Source of the DNA: Clostridiales bacterium
GTDB lineage: Bacteria; Bacillota; Clostridia; Tissierellales; Sedimentibacteraceae
NCBI GenBank assembly: GCA_003497505.1
Contig: DNNV01000109.1
Coordinates: forward strand, 1 to 5,344
DNA: 5,344 nt
Direction of reading: 5' to 3'
Made by a program: the position numbers and the translations under genes. How positions within the stretch are numbered: the first letter of the stretch is position 1; each line of letters opens with the position of its first letter. Positions 1-5,238 of the stretch are shown here, in pieces. Under the pieces are notes generated by a model. The model had not been told where the DNA came from and did not search any database. It was given only the letters and a program-made list of their open reading frames with translations.

Positions 1-20
1 AATATAAAGCCGGAGTTATG

Positions 21-55
21 AAGCGGATGATTAAATTACATCCGTTTTTATTTTT
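21..55 (+). terminator. Intrinsic terminator of an upstream gene outside the window
   Basis: CGGATG (24-29) pairs with CATCCG (39-44) across a 9-nt loop. The stem extends outward by AAG/TTT pairing (one G-T wobble) and runs into TTTTTATTTTT. This is the classic hairpin plus T-run on the + strand. Its presence shows that the DNA up to about 50 belongs to the end of a preceding transcript, so the flotillin gene starts later than the longest open frame would allow. Confidence 0.75.
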
Positions 56-108
56 ATTACCTTGGAACTTTTTATTCTATTTTACGTCAAATATTTATAG
101 TAAGAGAA

Positions 109-134
109 ATTCTGAACACAGCACAGGTCAGAAT
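109..134 (+). promoter_or_regulatory. Inverted repeat in the flotillin leader, possible operator or 5'UTR hairpin
   Basis: ATTCTGA (109-115) and TCAGAAT (128-134) are perfect inverted arms separated by 12 nt. With one bulged A the arms extend to ATTCTGAAC/GTCAGAAT. A weak -10-like TATAGT lies at 96-101, which would put transcription start near 108, at the edge of the repeat. No convincing -35 box is visible. The role as operator or RNA structure is inference. Confidence 0.3.
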
Positions 135-157
135 ATTATTTTAAATATATTAAAGAA

Positions 158-173
158 GAGGAGAGTAAGTATG
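158..173 (+). promoter_or_regulatory. Ribosome binding site that fixes the flotillin start
   Basis: GAGGAG (158-163) sits 7 nt before ATG 171, an ideal spacing. The in-frame ATG at 18 is a poor alternative. It has only GGAG two nucleotides away and lies beside the upstream terminator hairpin. Confidence 0.85.
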
Positions 174-1637
174 CCATCAGTTATTTTTTATGTACCGGTC
201 TTTATTTTAGTAATAGTGGTAATTTTCTTGTTTTGGAGAAAAGTACCGGCAGATAAGGCAATGGTTATAACAGGGCTTAAAAAAAGAGTATTAACCGGCA
301 GGGGCGGTTTTATGGTGCCGTTTTTAGAAGCTTCCTGCGTAATATCATTAGAAAACATGTCAATGACTACAGATGTTAACGAAGCGCCGTCAAAACAGGG
401 GATTTTTGTAAACATCGTAGGCACGGCAGTAATCAAAGTAAGAAACGATGCCCAAAGTATTTTTGCCGCAGTTGAGCAGTTTTGCAGCGGAGGAGCTAAA
501 AATTCTGTTCTTACCATAAAAAGTATTGTTGAACAAATTCTTGAGGGTAAGCTAAGAGGAATTATTTCAACTCTTACAGTAGAACAAATCAACGAAGACA
601 GAGCCTCCTTTGAACAAAGAATAGAGGCAGATATCAGAGCTGAGCTGGAATCAATGGGGTTGATGTTGGTATCATATACAATATTGAAAATAAGCACTCA
701 GGGCGGATACCTTGAAAACAGAGCGATACCTCAAATTGCACAGGCAAAATCCGATGCTGATATCGCAACCGCAGAAAGAAATAGAGATACGGAAATCAAG
801 ACTGCTGATGCGGTAAGGATAGGGCAAAAAGCTAAATTAGAGGCTGAAACAGCTATTGCAGAGTCCGAAAGAGATAAATCAATAAAGGTTGAAAGCTACA
901 GAGCCCAACAGGACAGAGCTAAGGCAGATGCAGATATTGCATACAAGCTGAAGGCAATTGAAAATGAAAGGCAGATTGCAGAACAGCAGGCTGAGCTTGC
1001 AAGGAAAAATGCCATAGTTGTTGAAGAAAATTTGGTCGCAGAAGTAAAAAAACCGGCGGATGCAAGGAAATACGAAGCCGAGGTTAAAGCGGAAGCTGAC
1101 AAGATTATTACTATAAAAATGGCTCAGGCAGAGGCAGAAGCAATTAAAATAAAGGCGGAAGCAGAAGCGGAAGCCATTATTGCAAAGGGTAGAGCAGAGG
1201 CAGAATCCATAAAAGCGAAGGGTATAGCCGATGCGGAAGCCAAAGGCAAGTTAGCGGAAGCTATGGCCAAGTATGGAGAAGCCGCAATTGTAGAATTGAT
1301 GGTTTCAAGAATGCCTGAAATAGTTAAGGAAGTTGCAAAGCCAATGGAACAGGTTGATAAAATAACGATTATAGATAATGGCGGAACTGGAGGAGCATCA
1401 AAGGTTTCAAAGCTCGTTACAGATGTTACGGCCAACGGGTTCCAGGTATTAAAGGATGTAACCGGATTAGATGTGGTTGATCTTATAAACAAGGTTGTAA
1501 ACAAAGAGGCCGATGTGCCGGCTTTAGCCGAAAAATATAAGGAGAAAGCTAAGGAAGAAGGTGCCTCAAAAATAATACAGGCAGCTGACATATACAGTGA
1601 AGAGTCACCTAAGGAGGCTCCTGAGTCATTTGAATAA
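171..1637 (+). CDS. floT: Flotillin family protein (FloT/YuaG type)
   Basis: This is a membrane scaffold protein that oligomerises in functional membrane microdomains and affects membrane fluidity and the assembly of other membrane complexes (family knowledge). The 488-residue product begins with one hydrophobic segment (about 4-22, rich in V, I, F and L) followed by positive residues. An SPFH/PHB domain follows (about 25-200) and ends in the family-typical GGYLEN..IPQIAQAKSDADIATAE. A long charged coiled coil with Ala-Glu repeats (about 200-370; densest AEAEA runs 319-347) comes next. The C-terminal part shows AAIVEL, DKITIIDNGG and a GLDV segment, which match B. subtilis YuaG (about 509 aa) by memory. 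The start at 171 is chosen for its GAGGAG site; an in-frame extension to 18 would run through the upstream terminator. An NfeD-type partner, often adjacent to flotillin genes, is not visible here; it could lie upstream of the window. The gene is flanked by terminators on both sides, so it is probably transcribed alone. Confidence 0.94.
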   Translation: MPSVIFYVPVFILVIVVIFLFWRKVPADKAMVITGLKKRVLTGRGGFMVPFLEASCVISLENMSMTTDVNEAPSKQGIFVNIVGTAVIKVRNDAQSIFAAVEQFCSGGAKNSVLTIKSIVEQILEGKLRGIISTLTVEQINEDRASFEQRIEADIRAELESMGLMLVSYTILKISTQGGYLENRAIPQIAQAKSDADIATAERNRDTEIKTADAVRIGQKAKLEAETAIAESERDKSIKVESYRAQQDRAKADADIAYKLKAIENERQIAEQQAELARKNAIVVEENLVAEVKKPADARKYEAEVKAEADKIITIKMAQAEAEAIKIKAEAEAEAIIAKGRAEAESIKAKGIADAEAKGKLAEAMAKYGEAAIVELMVSRMPEIVKEVAKPMEQVDKITIIDNGGTGGASKVSKLVTDVTANGFQVLKDVTGLDVVDLINKVVNKEADVPALAEKYKEKAKEEGASKIIQAADIYSEESPKEAPESFE

Positions 1638-1685
1638 AAAGTTCGGACATATACGGCTAAGGTCGGAATGTCCGAATTTTTTATT
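1638..1685 (+). terminator. Intrinsic terminator of the flotillin gene
   Basis: TTCGGACAT (1642-1650) pairs perfectly with ATGTCCGAA (1668-1676) over a 17-nt loop. AAAAG/TTTTT pairing lengthens the stem, and the right arm runs into TTTTTTATTATT. It begins directly after the flotillin TAA. Because the stem is A-rich on the left and T-rich on the right, it could also work in the reverse direction. Confidence 0.88.
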
Positions 1686-1704
1686 ATTGAAACTGGAGCA
1701 GTAA

Positions 1705-2013
1705 ATGCATATTCCAATAAATAATTCTAATAATATAATTGCAGGACTAAAAAGAAAATATGTATCGGAGAAGCGCAATAGAATGGATAATAAATATCAA
1801 GCAAATGAAAACAACATCAAAGATAAGCACAATACCCACGACACATACAGGAACGACAGTGAGCTAACTAATAGTAACAGTTACATGATTTATCAATTAA
1901 ATAATACGTTTAATGATAAAAGCAAAGATGTTTTTGATAGAAATGAAAATATCAAGATTAACAACAAAAATATATACAGCAAATCGGAAAATAAAAAGAA
2001 TAAAGGTAAATAA
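1705..2013 (+). CDS. Small Asn/Lys-rich hydrophilic protein of unknown function
   Basis: I do not recognise this 102-residue product. By hand count it has 23 Asn and 15 Lys, almost no Ala, Gly or Pro, no Cys, no hydrophobic segment and no signal peptide, so it is probably disordered and cytoplasmic. GGAG (1695-1698) sits 6 nt before ATG 1705. About 31% of codons end in G or C by hand count, a mixture of AAT and AAC rather than pure A/T drift. An open frame of 102 codons is also unlikely by chance in DNA this AT-rich. Against it: the start lies about 20 bp after the flotillin terminator with no room for an ordinary promoter, and the composition is what AT-rich non-coding DNA gives when translated. 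If expressed, it would depend on terminator read-through or on a promoter hidden in the terminator region. Low-complexity composition will make homology searches unreliable. Confidence 0.5.
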   Translation: MHIPINNSNNIIAGLKRKYVSEKRNRMDNKYQANENNIKDKHNTHDTYRNDSELTNSNSYMIYQLNNTFNDKSKDVFDRNENIKINNKNIYSKSENKKNKGK

Positions 2014-2034
2014 AATCGGATTAGCTTAAAATAT

Positions 2035-2069
2035 ATGACTATACGTCATTTATAATTTCGCCTCGAAAT
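2035..2069 (+). promoter_or_regulatory. Possible promoter -10 box flanked by two inverted repeats upstream of the SDR gene
   Basis: A perfect TATAAT lies at 2051-2056, but I find no good -35 box 16-18 bp upstream. An inverted repeat ATGAC-TATAC-GTCAT (2035-2049) abuts it on the left, where a repressor would block polymerase. A second repeat ATTTCG-CCT-CGAAAT (2055-2069) overlaps its right side and the expected start point near 2063. The second repeat has no T-run after it, so it is not an ordinary terminator for the preceding ORF. The regulatory role is inference. Confidence 0.3.
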
Positions 2070-2104
2070 CTAATGTGTATTATATTAATATTTTTTGGAA
2101 ACAA

Positions 2105-2123
2105 CTAATATATAATATATTAG
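2105..2123 (+). repeat. 19-bp perfect palindrome overlapping the SDR ribosome binding site
   Basis: CTAATATAT (2105-2113), a central A (2114) and ATATATTAG (2115-2123) form a perfect palindrome. Its right end shares two bases with the AGGAGG Shine-Dalgarno site (2122-2127). It includes a TATAAT string, but a start from it would leave almost no leader, and no -35 box fits. It could be an operator or an RNA fold that touches the ribosome site, or it could be a by-product of AT-rich sequence. Confidence 0.45.
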
Positions 2124-2132
2124 GAGGAAGCA

Positions 2133-3002
2133 ATGAATACAAATTTGATGTATACACCGCAGGATATCAAAGGTCAGACGCAGCAGGAACCAGACAAGGA
2201 AAGTGAAATGAGGCCTCAGCCAATATATGATGATTTTAACTGCAAGGGTCATAACAGATTAAAAGGAAAGACTGCCGTTATAACGGGAGGGGACAGCGGA
2301 ATTGGCAGGGCAGTGGCTGTCGCATATGCCAAAGAAGGCTGCAATGTTGCCATAGTATATAATATAGCTGATGATGATGCAAATGAAACTAAAAAGGCGG
2401 TTGAAAGCTATGGGGGTACGACAGTACTGATTAAAGGAAACTTGAGAGATTCGAATTTCTGCAACGAGGTTGTATCCAGGACAATTAAACAATTTGGCGC
2501 ATTGGATATTGTGGTTAATAACGCAGCAATACAGCACCCTCAGGCAAATTTTGAAGATATAACCGATGAACAGCTGGATGATACCTTCAGAACAAACATT
2601 TATGCGATGTTTTATTTAACAAGGGCGGCTATGCCATATTTGAAGGAAGGAAGCTGTATTATAAACACCAGCTCGGTAACTGCGTTTAAGGGAAGCAAGG
2701 ATTTAATCGATTATTCTGCAGCCAAGGGTGCGGTAACATCATTTACCAGGTCTCTTTCTCAGAATCTGGCAGATAAAAAAATCAGAGTAAATCAAGTTGC
2801 TCCAGGGCCCATATGGACACCATTGATTCCGTCAACATTTGATAAGCTCAAGGTAGGTACATTCGGAAAGGATACACCTCTGAAACGTCCCGGTCAGCCT
2901 GTGGAACTTGCAGAAGCGTACGTTTATCTGGCAACAGACAACTCTTCTTATATGACAGGGCAGACGCTCCATATAAACGGCGGAGAAATAGTAAATGGAT
3001 AA
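2133..3002 (+). CDS. SDR family oxidoreductase (YhxC/YdaD/YghA type)
   Basis: This is a cytoplasmic NAD(P)-dependent short-chain dehydrogenase/reductase of 289 residues, the usual length for this subgroup. The N-terminal extension before the Rossmann fold (about 1-44, including SEMRPQPIYDDF) is characteristic of the YhxC/YdaD/YghA group, some of which are general-stress proteins in Bacillus. Nucleotide-binding TGGDSGIG lies at 51-58 and NNAA at 129-132. The catalytic tetrad is complete: Asn155, Ser181, Tyr194 and Lys198 in YSAAK. PGPIWTP (224-230) and the C-terminal TGQTLHINGG (275-284) are standard family motifs. The start is secure: AGGAGG (2122-2127) lies 5 nt before ATG 2133. The gene stands alone between a palindrome-rich leader and a long terminator-like hairpin. 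The substrate cannot be read from sequence; automatic labels such as glucose 1-dehydrogenase for this group are not reliable. The general-stress role is inference from relatives. Confidence 0.93.
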   Translation: MNTNLMYTPQDIKGQTQQEPDKESEMRPQPIYDDFNCKGHNRLKGKTAVITGGDSGIGRAVAVAYAKEGCNVAIVYNIADDDANETKKAVESYGGTTVLIKGNLRDSNFCNEVVSRTIKQFGALDIVVNNAAIQHPQANFEDITDEQLDDTFRTNIYAMFYLTRAAMPYLKEGSCIINTSSVTAFKGSKDLIDYSAAKGAVTSFTRSLSQNLADKKIRVNQVAPGPIWTPLIPSTFDKLKVGTFGKDTPLKRPGQPVELAEAYVYLATDNSSYMTGQTLHINGGEIVNG

Positions 3003-3036
3003 ATTTCATGCCTGATAAGCAATAACATATAAATAG

Positions 3037-3082
3037 GGACCATGATTATGACATTTTATGTAATAATCATGGTTCGTTTCTT
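3037..3082 (+). terminator. Long hairpin after the SDR gene, probable terminator
   Basis: ACCATGATTAT (3039-3049) pairs perfectly with ATAATCATGGT (3063-3073). GG/TC extends it outward with one wobble, and after a single G/A mismatch an inner stem ACAT/ATGT closes a TTT loop (3055-3057). The tract after it (GTTTCTTATAT) is T-rich but interrupted, so termination may be less than complete. It begins about 35 bp after the SDR stop codon. Confidence 0.72.
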
Positions 3083-3089
3083 ATATATA

Positions 3090-3098
3090 TGATATAGT
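3090..3098 (+). promoter_or_regulatory. Possible extended -10 promoter for the flavodoxin-like gene
   Basis: TG-A-TATAGT (3090-3098) fits the extended -10 pattern TGnTATAAT with one mismatch. It sits just after the SDR terminator and about 50 bp before ATG 3150. No good -35 box is seen, which extended -10 promoters can tolerate. Confidence 0.35.
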
Positions 3099-3149
3099 GG
3101 TTATATTACTTTTGGTAAGCAAAGATATAAGAAGGAACCGGTAGAATAC

Positions 3150-3746
3150 ATGAAAGAAAAATGGATTGCGGTGGTTGGCAGCCCGAGAAAGGGTAAGAAT
3201 ACTGACTTATTAACTGACTATATTATTGAAGCGCTAAGTGAAAAAAATATTAAGGTGGATAAATTTATACTTGATAGTAGAAATATTTCAACATGTTCAG
3301 GGTGTGAATGCTGCATGGAAGATGGTAAATGTGTAATCAATGACGATGTTAGTAAGATAATAGAGGCTATGAAAAATGCGGACGGATTTATATTTGCTTC
3401 TCCATCTTACAATTATAATGTCACGGCACAGATGAAGGCTTTTTTAGACAGAACTTTCTGTCTTTATGATTATAGTGAAGTGTGTGCAAGCCGTCTTTCA
3501 CAGGATAAAAATGCAATAGTCGTTGGAGTGTGCAGAGGCAGAGCAGAGGAGAGTATGGGTTATACCATTGAGTGCATGTGCGAATCCCTGTCGGAGATTG
3601 GAGTAAATATATACGGTAGGCTGGGATATTTCAATACAAAACATTTGCCGGTTGAAGATAATGGTGTTATTAAAGAGAATATAGAAAGGCTGTTAAGCTC
3701 AGCTGGAGAATTTAATTCGAAGATAAATTGTGAAATAGTTAAATAG
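3150..3746 (+). CDS. Flavodoxin-fold NAD(P)H/FMN oxidoreductase, iron-sulfur-flavoprotein-like
   Basis: This is a predicted cytoplasmic FMN-binding oxidoreductase of 198 residues. The N-terminus VVGSPRKGKNT (8-18) is the phosphate-binding loop of the NADPH-dependent FMN reductase/flavodoxin fold. SPSYNYNVTAQMKAFLDR (84-101) is the second family motif, which contacts the flavin and forms the dimer face. Between them Cys49, Cys52, Cys55 and Cys61 form CX2CX2CX5C, which fits the compact CX2CX2CX4-7C pattern of archaeal/clostridial iron-sulfur flavoproteins (Isf). Cys54 is an extra. Many family members keep these cysteines without a proven cluster, so [4Fe-4S] binding is inference. Further cysteines at 104, 112, 128, 142 and 144 make the protein unusually Cys-rich. 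The best Shine-Dalgarno (AAGGA, 3132-3136) is 13 nt from ATG, longer than usual. No other in-frame start lies nearby and the protein begins exactly where the family does. The electron acceptor is unknown. Confidence 0.88.
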   Translation: MKEKWIAVVGSPRKGKNTDLLTDYIIEALSEKNIKVDKFILDSRNISTCSGCECCMEDGKCVINDDVSKIIEAMKNADGFIFASPSYNYNVTAQMKAFLDRTFCLYDYSEVCASRLSQDKNAIVVGVCRGRAEESMGYTIECMCESLSEIGVNIYGRLGYFNTKHLPVEDNGVIKENIERLLSSAGEFNSKINCEIVK

Positions 3747-3756
3747 TTAAATAATT
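3733..3756 (+). repeat. Triple 8-bp tandem repeat across the stop codon of the flavodoxin-like gene
   Basis: AAATAGTT (3733-3740), AAATAGTT (3741-3748) and AAATAATT (3749-3756) follow head to tail and include the TAG stop at 3744-3746. Loss of one unit would still give the same last residues (EIVK) followed by TAA, so the repeat is nearly neutral for the protein. Confidence 0.75.
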
Positions 3757-3772
3757 GAGAAGAAAAAACGAA
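3753..3772 (+). repeat. 20-bp purine-rich element, copy 1
   Basis: AATTGAGAAGAAAAAACGAA matches a second copy at 4349-4368 at 18 of 20 positions. Each copy starts shortly after a stop codon and places TTGAGA about 100 bp before the next gene start (98 bp here). TTGAGA matches 5 of 6 bases of a -35 box, but no strong -10 follows at the right distance. Confidence 0.4.
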
Positions 3773-3792
3773 AATTAGTAATGAGACAATAT

Positions 3793-3819
3793 ACATTCAT
3801 TTATTGGCTTGCATAAAAT
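3793..3819 (+). promoter_or_regulatory. Weak candidate sigma-E-like sporulation promoter
   Basis: ACATT (3793-3797), 14 bp, then CATAAAAT (3812-3819) resembles the mother-cell sigma-E pattern ATATT-N14-CATACAAT with one mismatch in each box. It lies 33 bp before the TTG start of a protein that resembles spore-associated domains, which is why it is listed. AT-rich DNA yields such matches often. Confidence 0.2.
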
Positions 3820-3852
3820 AATATTAAATTTATTTTAAGGGAGAGATAATAA

Positions 3853-4332
3853 TTGAATTGTTATGAAGTTCGTAAATATTATAATAGATATAGAAAGCAT
3901 GAGAAGAATGACTTGGATTTTGTATCTACAAATAGAGTACCTATCAGCAATGATGTGGGATATATAGAGATTAGTATTACTAAAGATTTAGGGCAGGAAA
4001 TTGCTACTGATGCTGTATTGACTATCTACGTTAATCAAAATGGCGACCAGATTCCTGTAGCTACTTTATCACCTACAGAAAATCCTACCTTGATTGAATT
4101 GCCCATTGCACATCCGTTAGGTACATTGGTGGAAGGACCTGAATACTATTTTACACCATATAATTTGACCATAGAGGATGAGGGGTACTATAGAATTATT
4201 ACACAGAACATTCGCCTTTTCCCAAACGTAAAAGCTGCATTTTTTTATAACTTGAATAGAATAGTAACAGGACAGCCAGGTCACGAAGAAATTATAATAA
4301 TTCCGCCTCATCCAAGGGATATAATAAAATAA
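3853..4332 (+). CDS. Carboxypeptidase-regulatory-like beta-sandwich protein, possibly spore-associated
   Basis: This is a single-domain protein of 159 residues. A Tyr/Lys/Arg-rich N-terminus (about 1-30) is followed by GYIEISITKDLGQEI, a hydrophobic/polar alternating segment (DAVLTIYVNQNG), LIELPIAHPLG, YYFTPYNLTIEDEGYYRI and IRLFPNVKAAFFYNLNRI. This order of motifs (G-x-hydrophobic strand, ELP, PY..Y-V-E-GYY, V.hFP.V.A..) resembles, from memory, the transthyretin-like domain found at the N-terminus of clostridial cortex-lytic and peptidoglycan-binding proteins. Here no PG-binding, LysM or hydrolase domain follows; the protein ends in a Pro/His/Ile tail (EIIIIPPHPRDIIK). There is no signal peptide and no cysteine beyond Cys3. 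The start is TTG at 3853 with AAGGGAG (3837-3843) 9 nt upstream; no in-frame ATG exists near the N-terminus. It could be a spore-coat or cortex accessory protein, but this is inference; the coding call is firmer than the function. Confidence 0.72.
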   Translation: MNCYEVRKYYNRYRKHEKNDLDFVSTNRVPISNDVGYIEISITKDLGQEIATDAVLTIYVNQNGDQIPVATLSPTENPTLIELPIAHPLGTLVEGPEYYFTPYNLTIEDEGYYRIITQNIRLFPNVKAAFFYNLNRIVTGQPGHEEIIIIPPHPRDIIK

Positions 4333-4348
4333 ATGTACCTGATATACT

Positions 4349-4368
4349 AATTGAGATGAAAAAAAGAA
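4349..4368 (+). repeat. 20-bp purine-rich element, copy 2
   Basis: AATTGAGATGAAAAAAAGAA is the second copy of the element at 3753-3772. It starts 16 bp after the stop of the preceding gene, and its TTGAGA is 102 bp before the HD-domain gene start, nearly the same offset as copy 1 (98 bp). It may be a shared upstream promoter or processing element, or chance similarity of A-rich DNA. Confidence 0.4.
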
Positions 4369-4378
4369 TGTAAAGCAT

Positions 4379-4406
4379 TTGGACAGGCTTAAAATGATGA
4401 TAAATA
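4379..4406 (+). promoter_or_regulatory. Possible promoter for the HD-domain gene
   Basis: TTGGAC (4379-4384), a 16-bp spacer and TAAATA (4401-4406) with an upstream TG at 4398-4399 give a modest -35/extended -10 match. The start would fall near 4413, leaving a leader of about 40 nt. A distant inverted pair AGCATTT (4374-4380)/AAATGCT (4429-4435) brackets it. Confidence 0.35.
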
Positions 4407-4452
4407 AATAAATTTAAAGCAAATAATGAAATGCTAAATTGAAAGGACTGAC

Positions 4453-5145
4453 ATGTATAAATCGACGTTTAAAACAATAGAAGAATTTATGTTAAAAGAA
4501 ATGAAGGATTCGGCTCATGATTATCTGCATATATACAGGGTAACTAATCAGGCGATGGAAATAGCACTGGAATATCCGGAGGCAAACAATGAGATTGTGT
4601 TGGCAAGTTCATTGCTGCATGATATTGGCAGAGAAGCTCAATACAGAAATCCGGATATATGTCATGCAAAAATTGGCGGAGAAATAGCATATGATTTACT
4701 TATCAGCATTGGATGGAGCGGTGAAGATGCCCTACATGTAAAAGAATGTATTCAGGCTCATCGCTACAGAGTTGAAAACCCTCCTAAAACAATTGAGGCC
4801 AAGATATTGTTTGATTCTGACAAACTTGACAGCACAGGAGCTATAGGTATTGCAAGAACTCTGAACTATGGAGGAATAATGAACGAGCCACTGTATACGG
4901 TTGATGAAAATATGATTGTTCATGAGGGGAGTCGCTGTTCTCCAGAATCATTTATCAAGGAGTACAATTTTAAGCTAATTAAACTGTATGACAGCTTCTA
5001 TACTGAAAAAGCAAAAAGTATTGCCGAAAAAAGAAAAAACATCTCTATGCAATTTTATAATTCTTTAATGAGTGAAATTAACATAGGAAATATTCGAAGG
5101 TTTCTGGATTTACTGATGATTAATAATAACTGTAATATTATTTGA
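4453..5145 (+). CDS. HD-domain phosphohydrolase (YpgQ/YedJ type)
   Basis: This is a predicted metal-dependent phosphohydrolase of 230 residues, cytoplasmic, all-helical. The HD ligands are in order: His26 in HDYLHIYRV, His56-Asp57 in SSLLHDIGRE, and Asp123 in DSDKLD. The signature DSDKLDSTGAIGIARTLNYGG (121-141) corresponds to the DADRLDAIGAIGIAR-type motif that marks the YpgQ/YedJ subgroup. IQAHRYR (100-106) and the TIEAKI stretch (113-118) are also typical. B. subtilis YpgQ acts as a nucleotide pyrophosphohydrolase, so nucleotide house-cleaning is a reasonable guess, but the substrate is not shown by sequence. The start is secure: AAAGGA (4442-4447) lies 5 nt before ATG 4453. The C-terminal tail after about 205 (INIGNIRRFLDLLMINNN...) looks longer than I would expect for the family. 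No normal terminator follows; two palindromes lie downstream instead. Confidence 0.9.
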   Translation: MYKSTFKTIEEFMLKEMKDSAHDYLHIYRVTNQAMEIALEYPEANNEIVLASSLLHDIGREAQYRNPDICHAKIGGEIAYDLLISIGWSGEDALHVKECIQAHRYRVENPPKTIEAKILFDSDKLDSTGAIGIARTLNYGGIMNEPLYTVDENMIVHEGSRCSPESFIKEYNFKLIKLYDSFYTEKAKSIAEKRKNISMQFYNSLMSEINIGNIRRFLDLLMINNNCNII

Positions 5146-5197
5146 AAAGGATTTATAGATTCATGCGTCTTAGAACATAATTAAATTTACTCGGAAA

Positions 5198-5226
5198 TAG
5201 TGAAGATTTGACAAAAATCTTCACTA
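5198..5226. repeat. 12-bp perfect inverted repeat (hairpin 1) after the HD gene
   Basis: TAGTGAAGATTT (5198-5209) and AAATCTTCACTA (5215-5226) pair perfectly around the loop GACAA. Neither strand has a T-run after the stem (AAGAGGCACC on +, TTTCCGAG on -), so it is not a canonical intrinsic terminator, although it may still slow or end transcription of the HD gene. Confidence 0.7.
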
Positions 5227-5238
5227 AGAGGCACCTAA

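Noticed and set aside
18..170. 51-residue N-terminal extension of flotillin from ATG 18, which would add a second hydrophobic segment
   Set aside because: It overlaps an intrinsic terminator hairpin (24-44), has a ribosome site only 2 nt from the ATG, and known flotillins begin with the hydrophobic segment that follows ATG 171, which has GAGGAG at ideal spacing.
188..697. Minus-strand open frame of 169 codons opposite the SPFH domain
   Set aside because: It is a shadow of the flotillin frame. The product is Ser/Ile/Leu-rich with no recognisable motif and no ribosome site was found for it.
1124..1717. Long minus-strand open frame of about 197 codons
   Set aside because: It lies opposite the Ala/Glu-rich coiled coil of flotillin. 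Such repeats (GCx GAx) leave the complementary frame open and give Ser/Ala-rich nonsense; the + strand protein is clearly conserved.
3781..3816. Eleven-codon frame starting at ATG 3781 in the gap before the beta-sandwich gene
   Set aside because: It has no ribosome site and is very short; it is better explained as intergenic DNA.
5163..5180. Five-codon frame MRLRT with AAAAGGA upstream, a possible leader peptide
   Set aside because: It is too short to distinguish from chance; the spacing is about 11 nt and there is no regulated gene directly downstream in the window.
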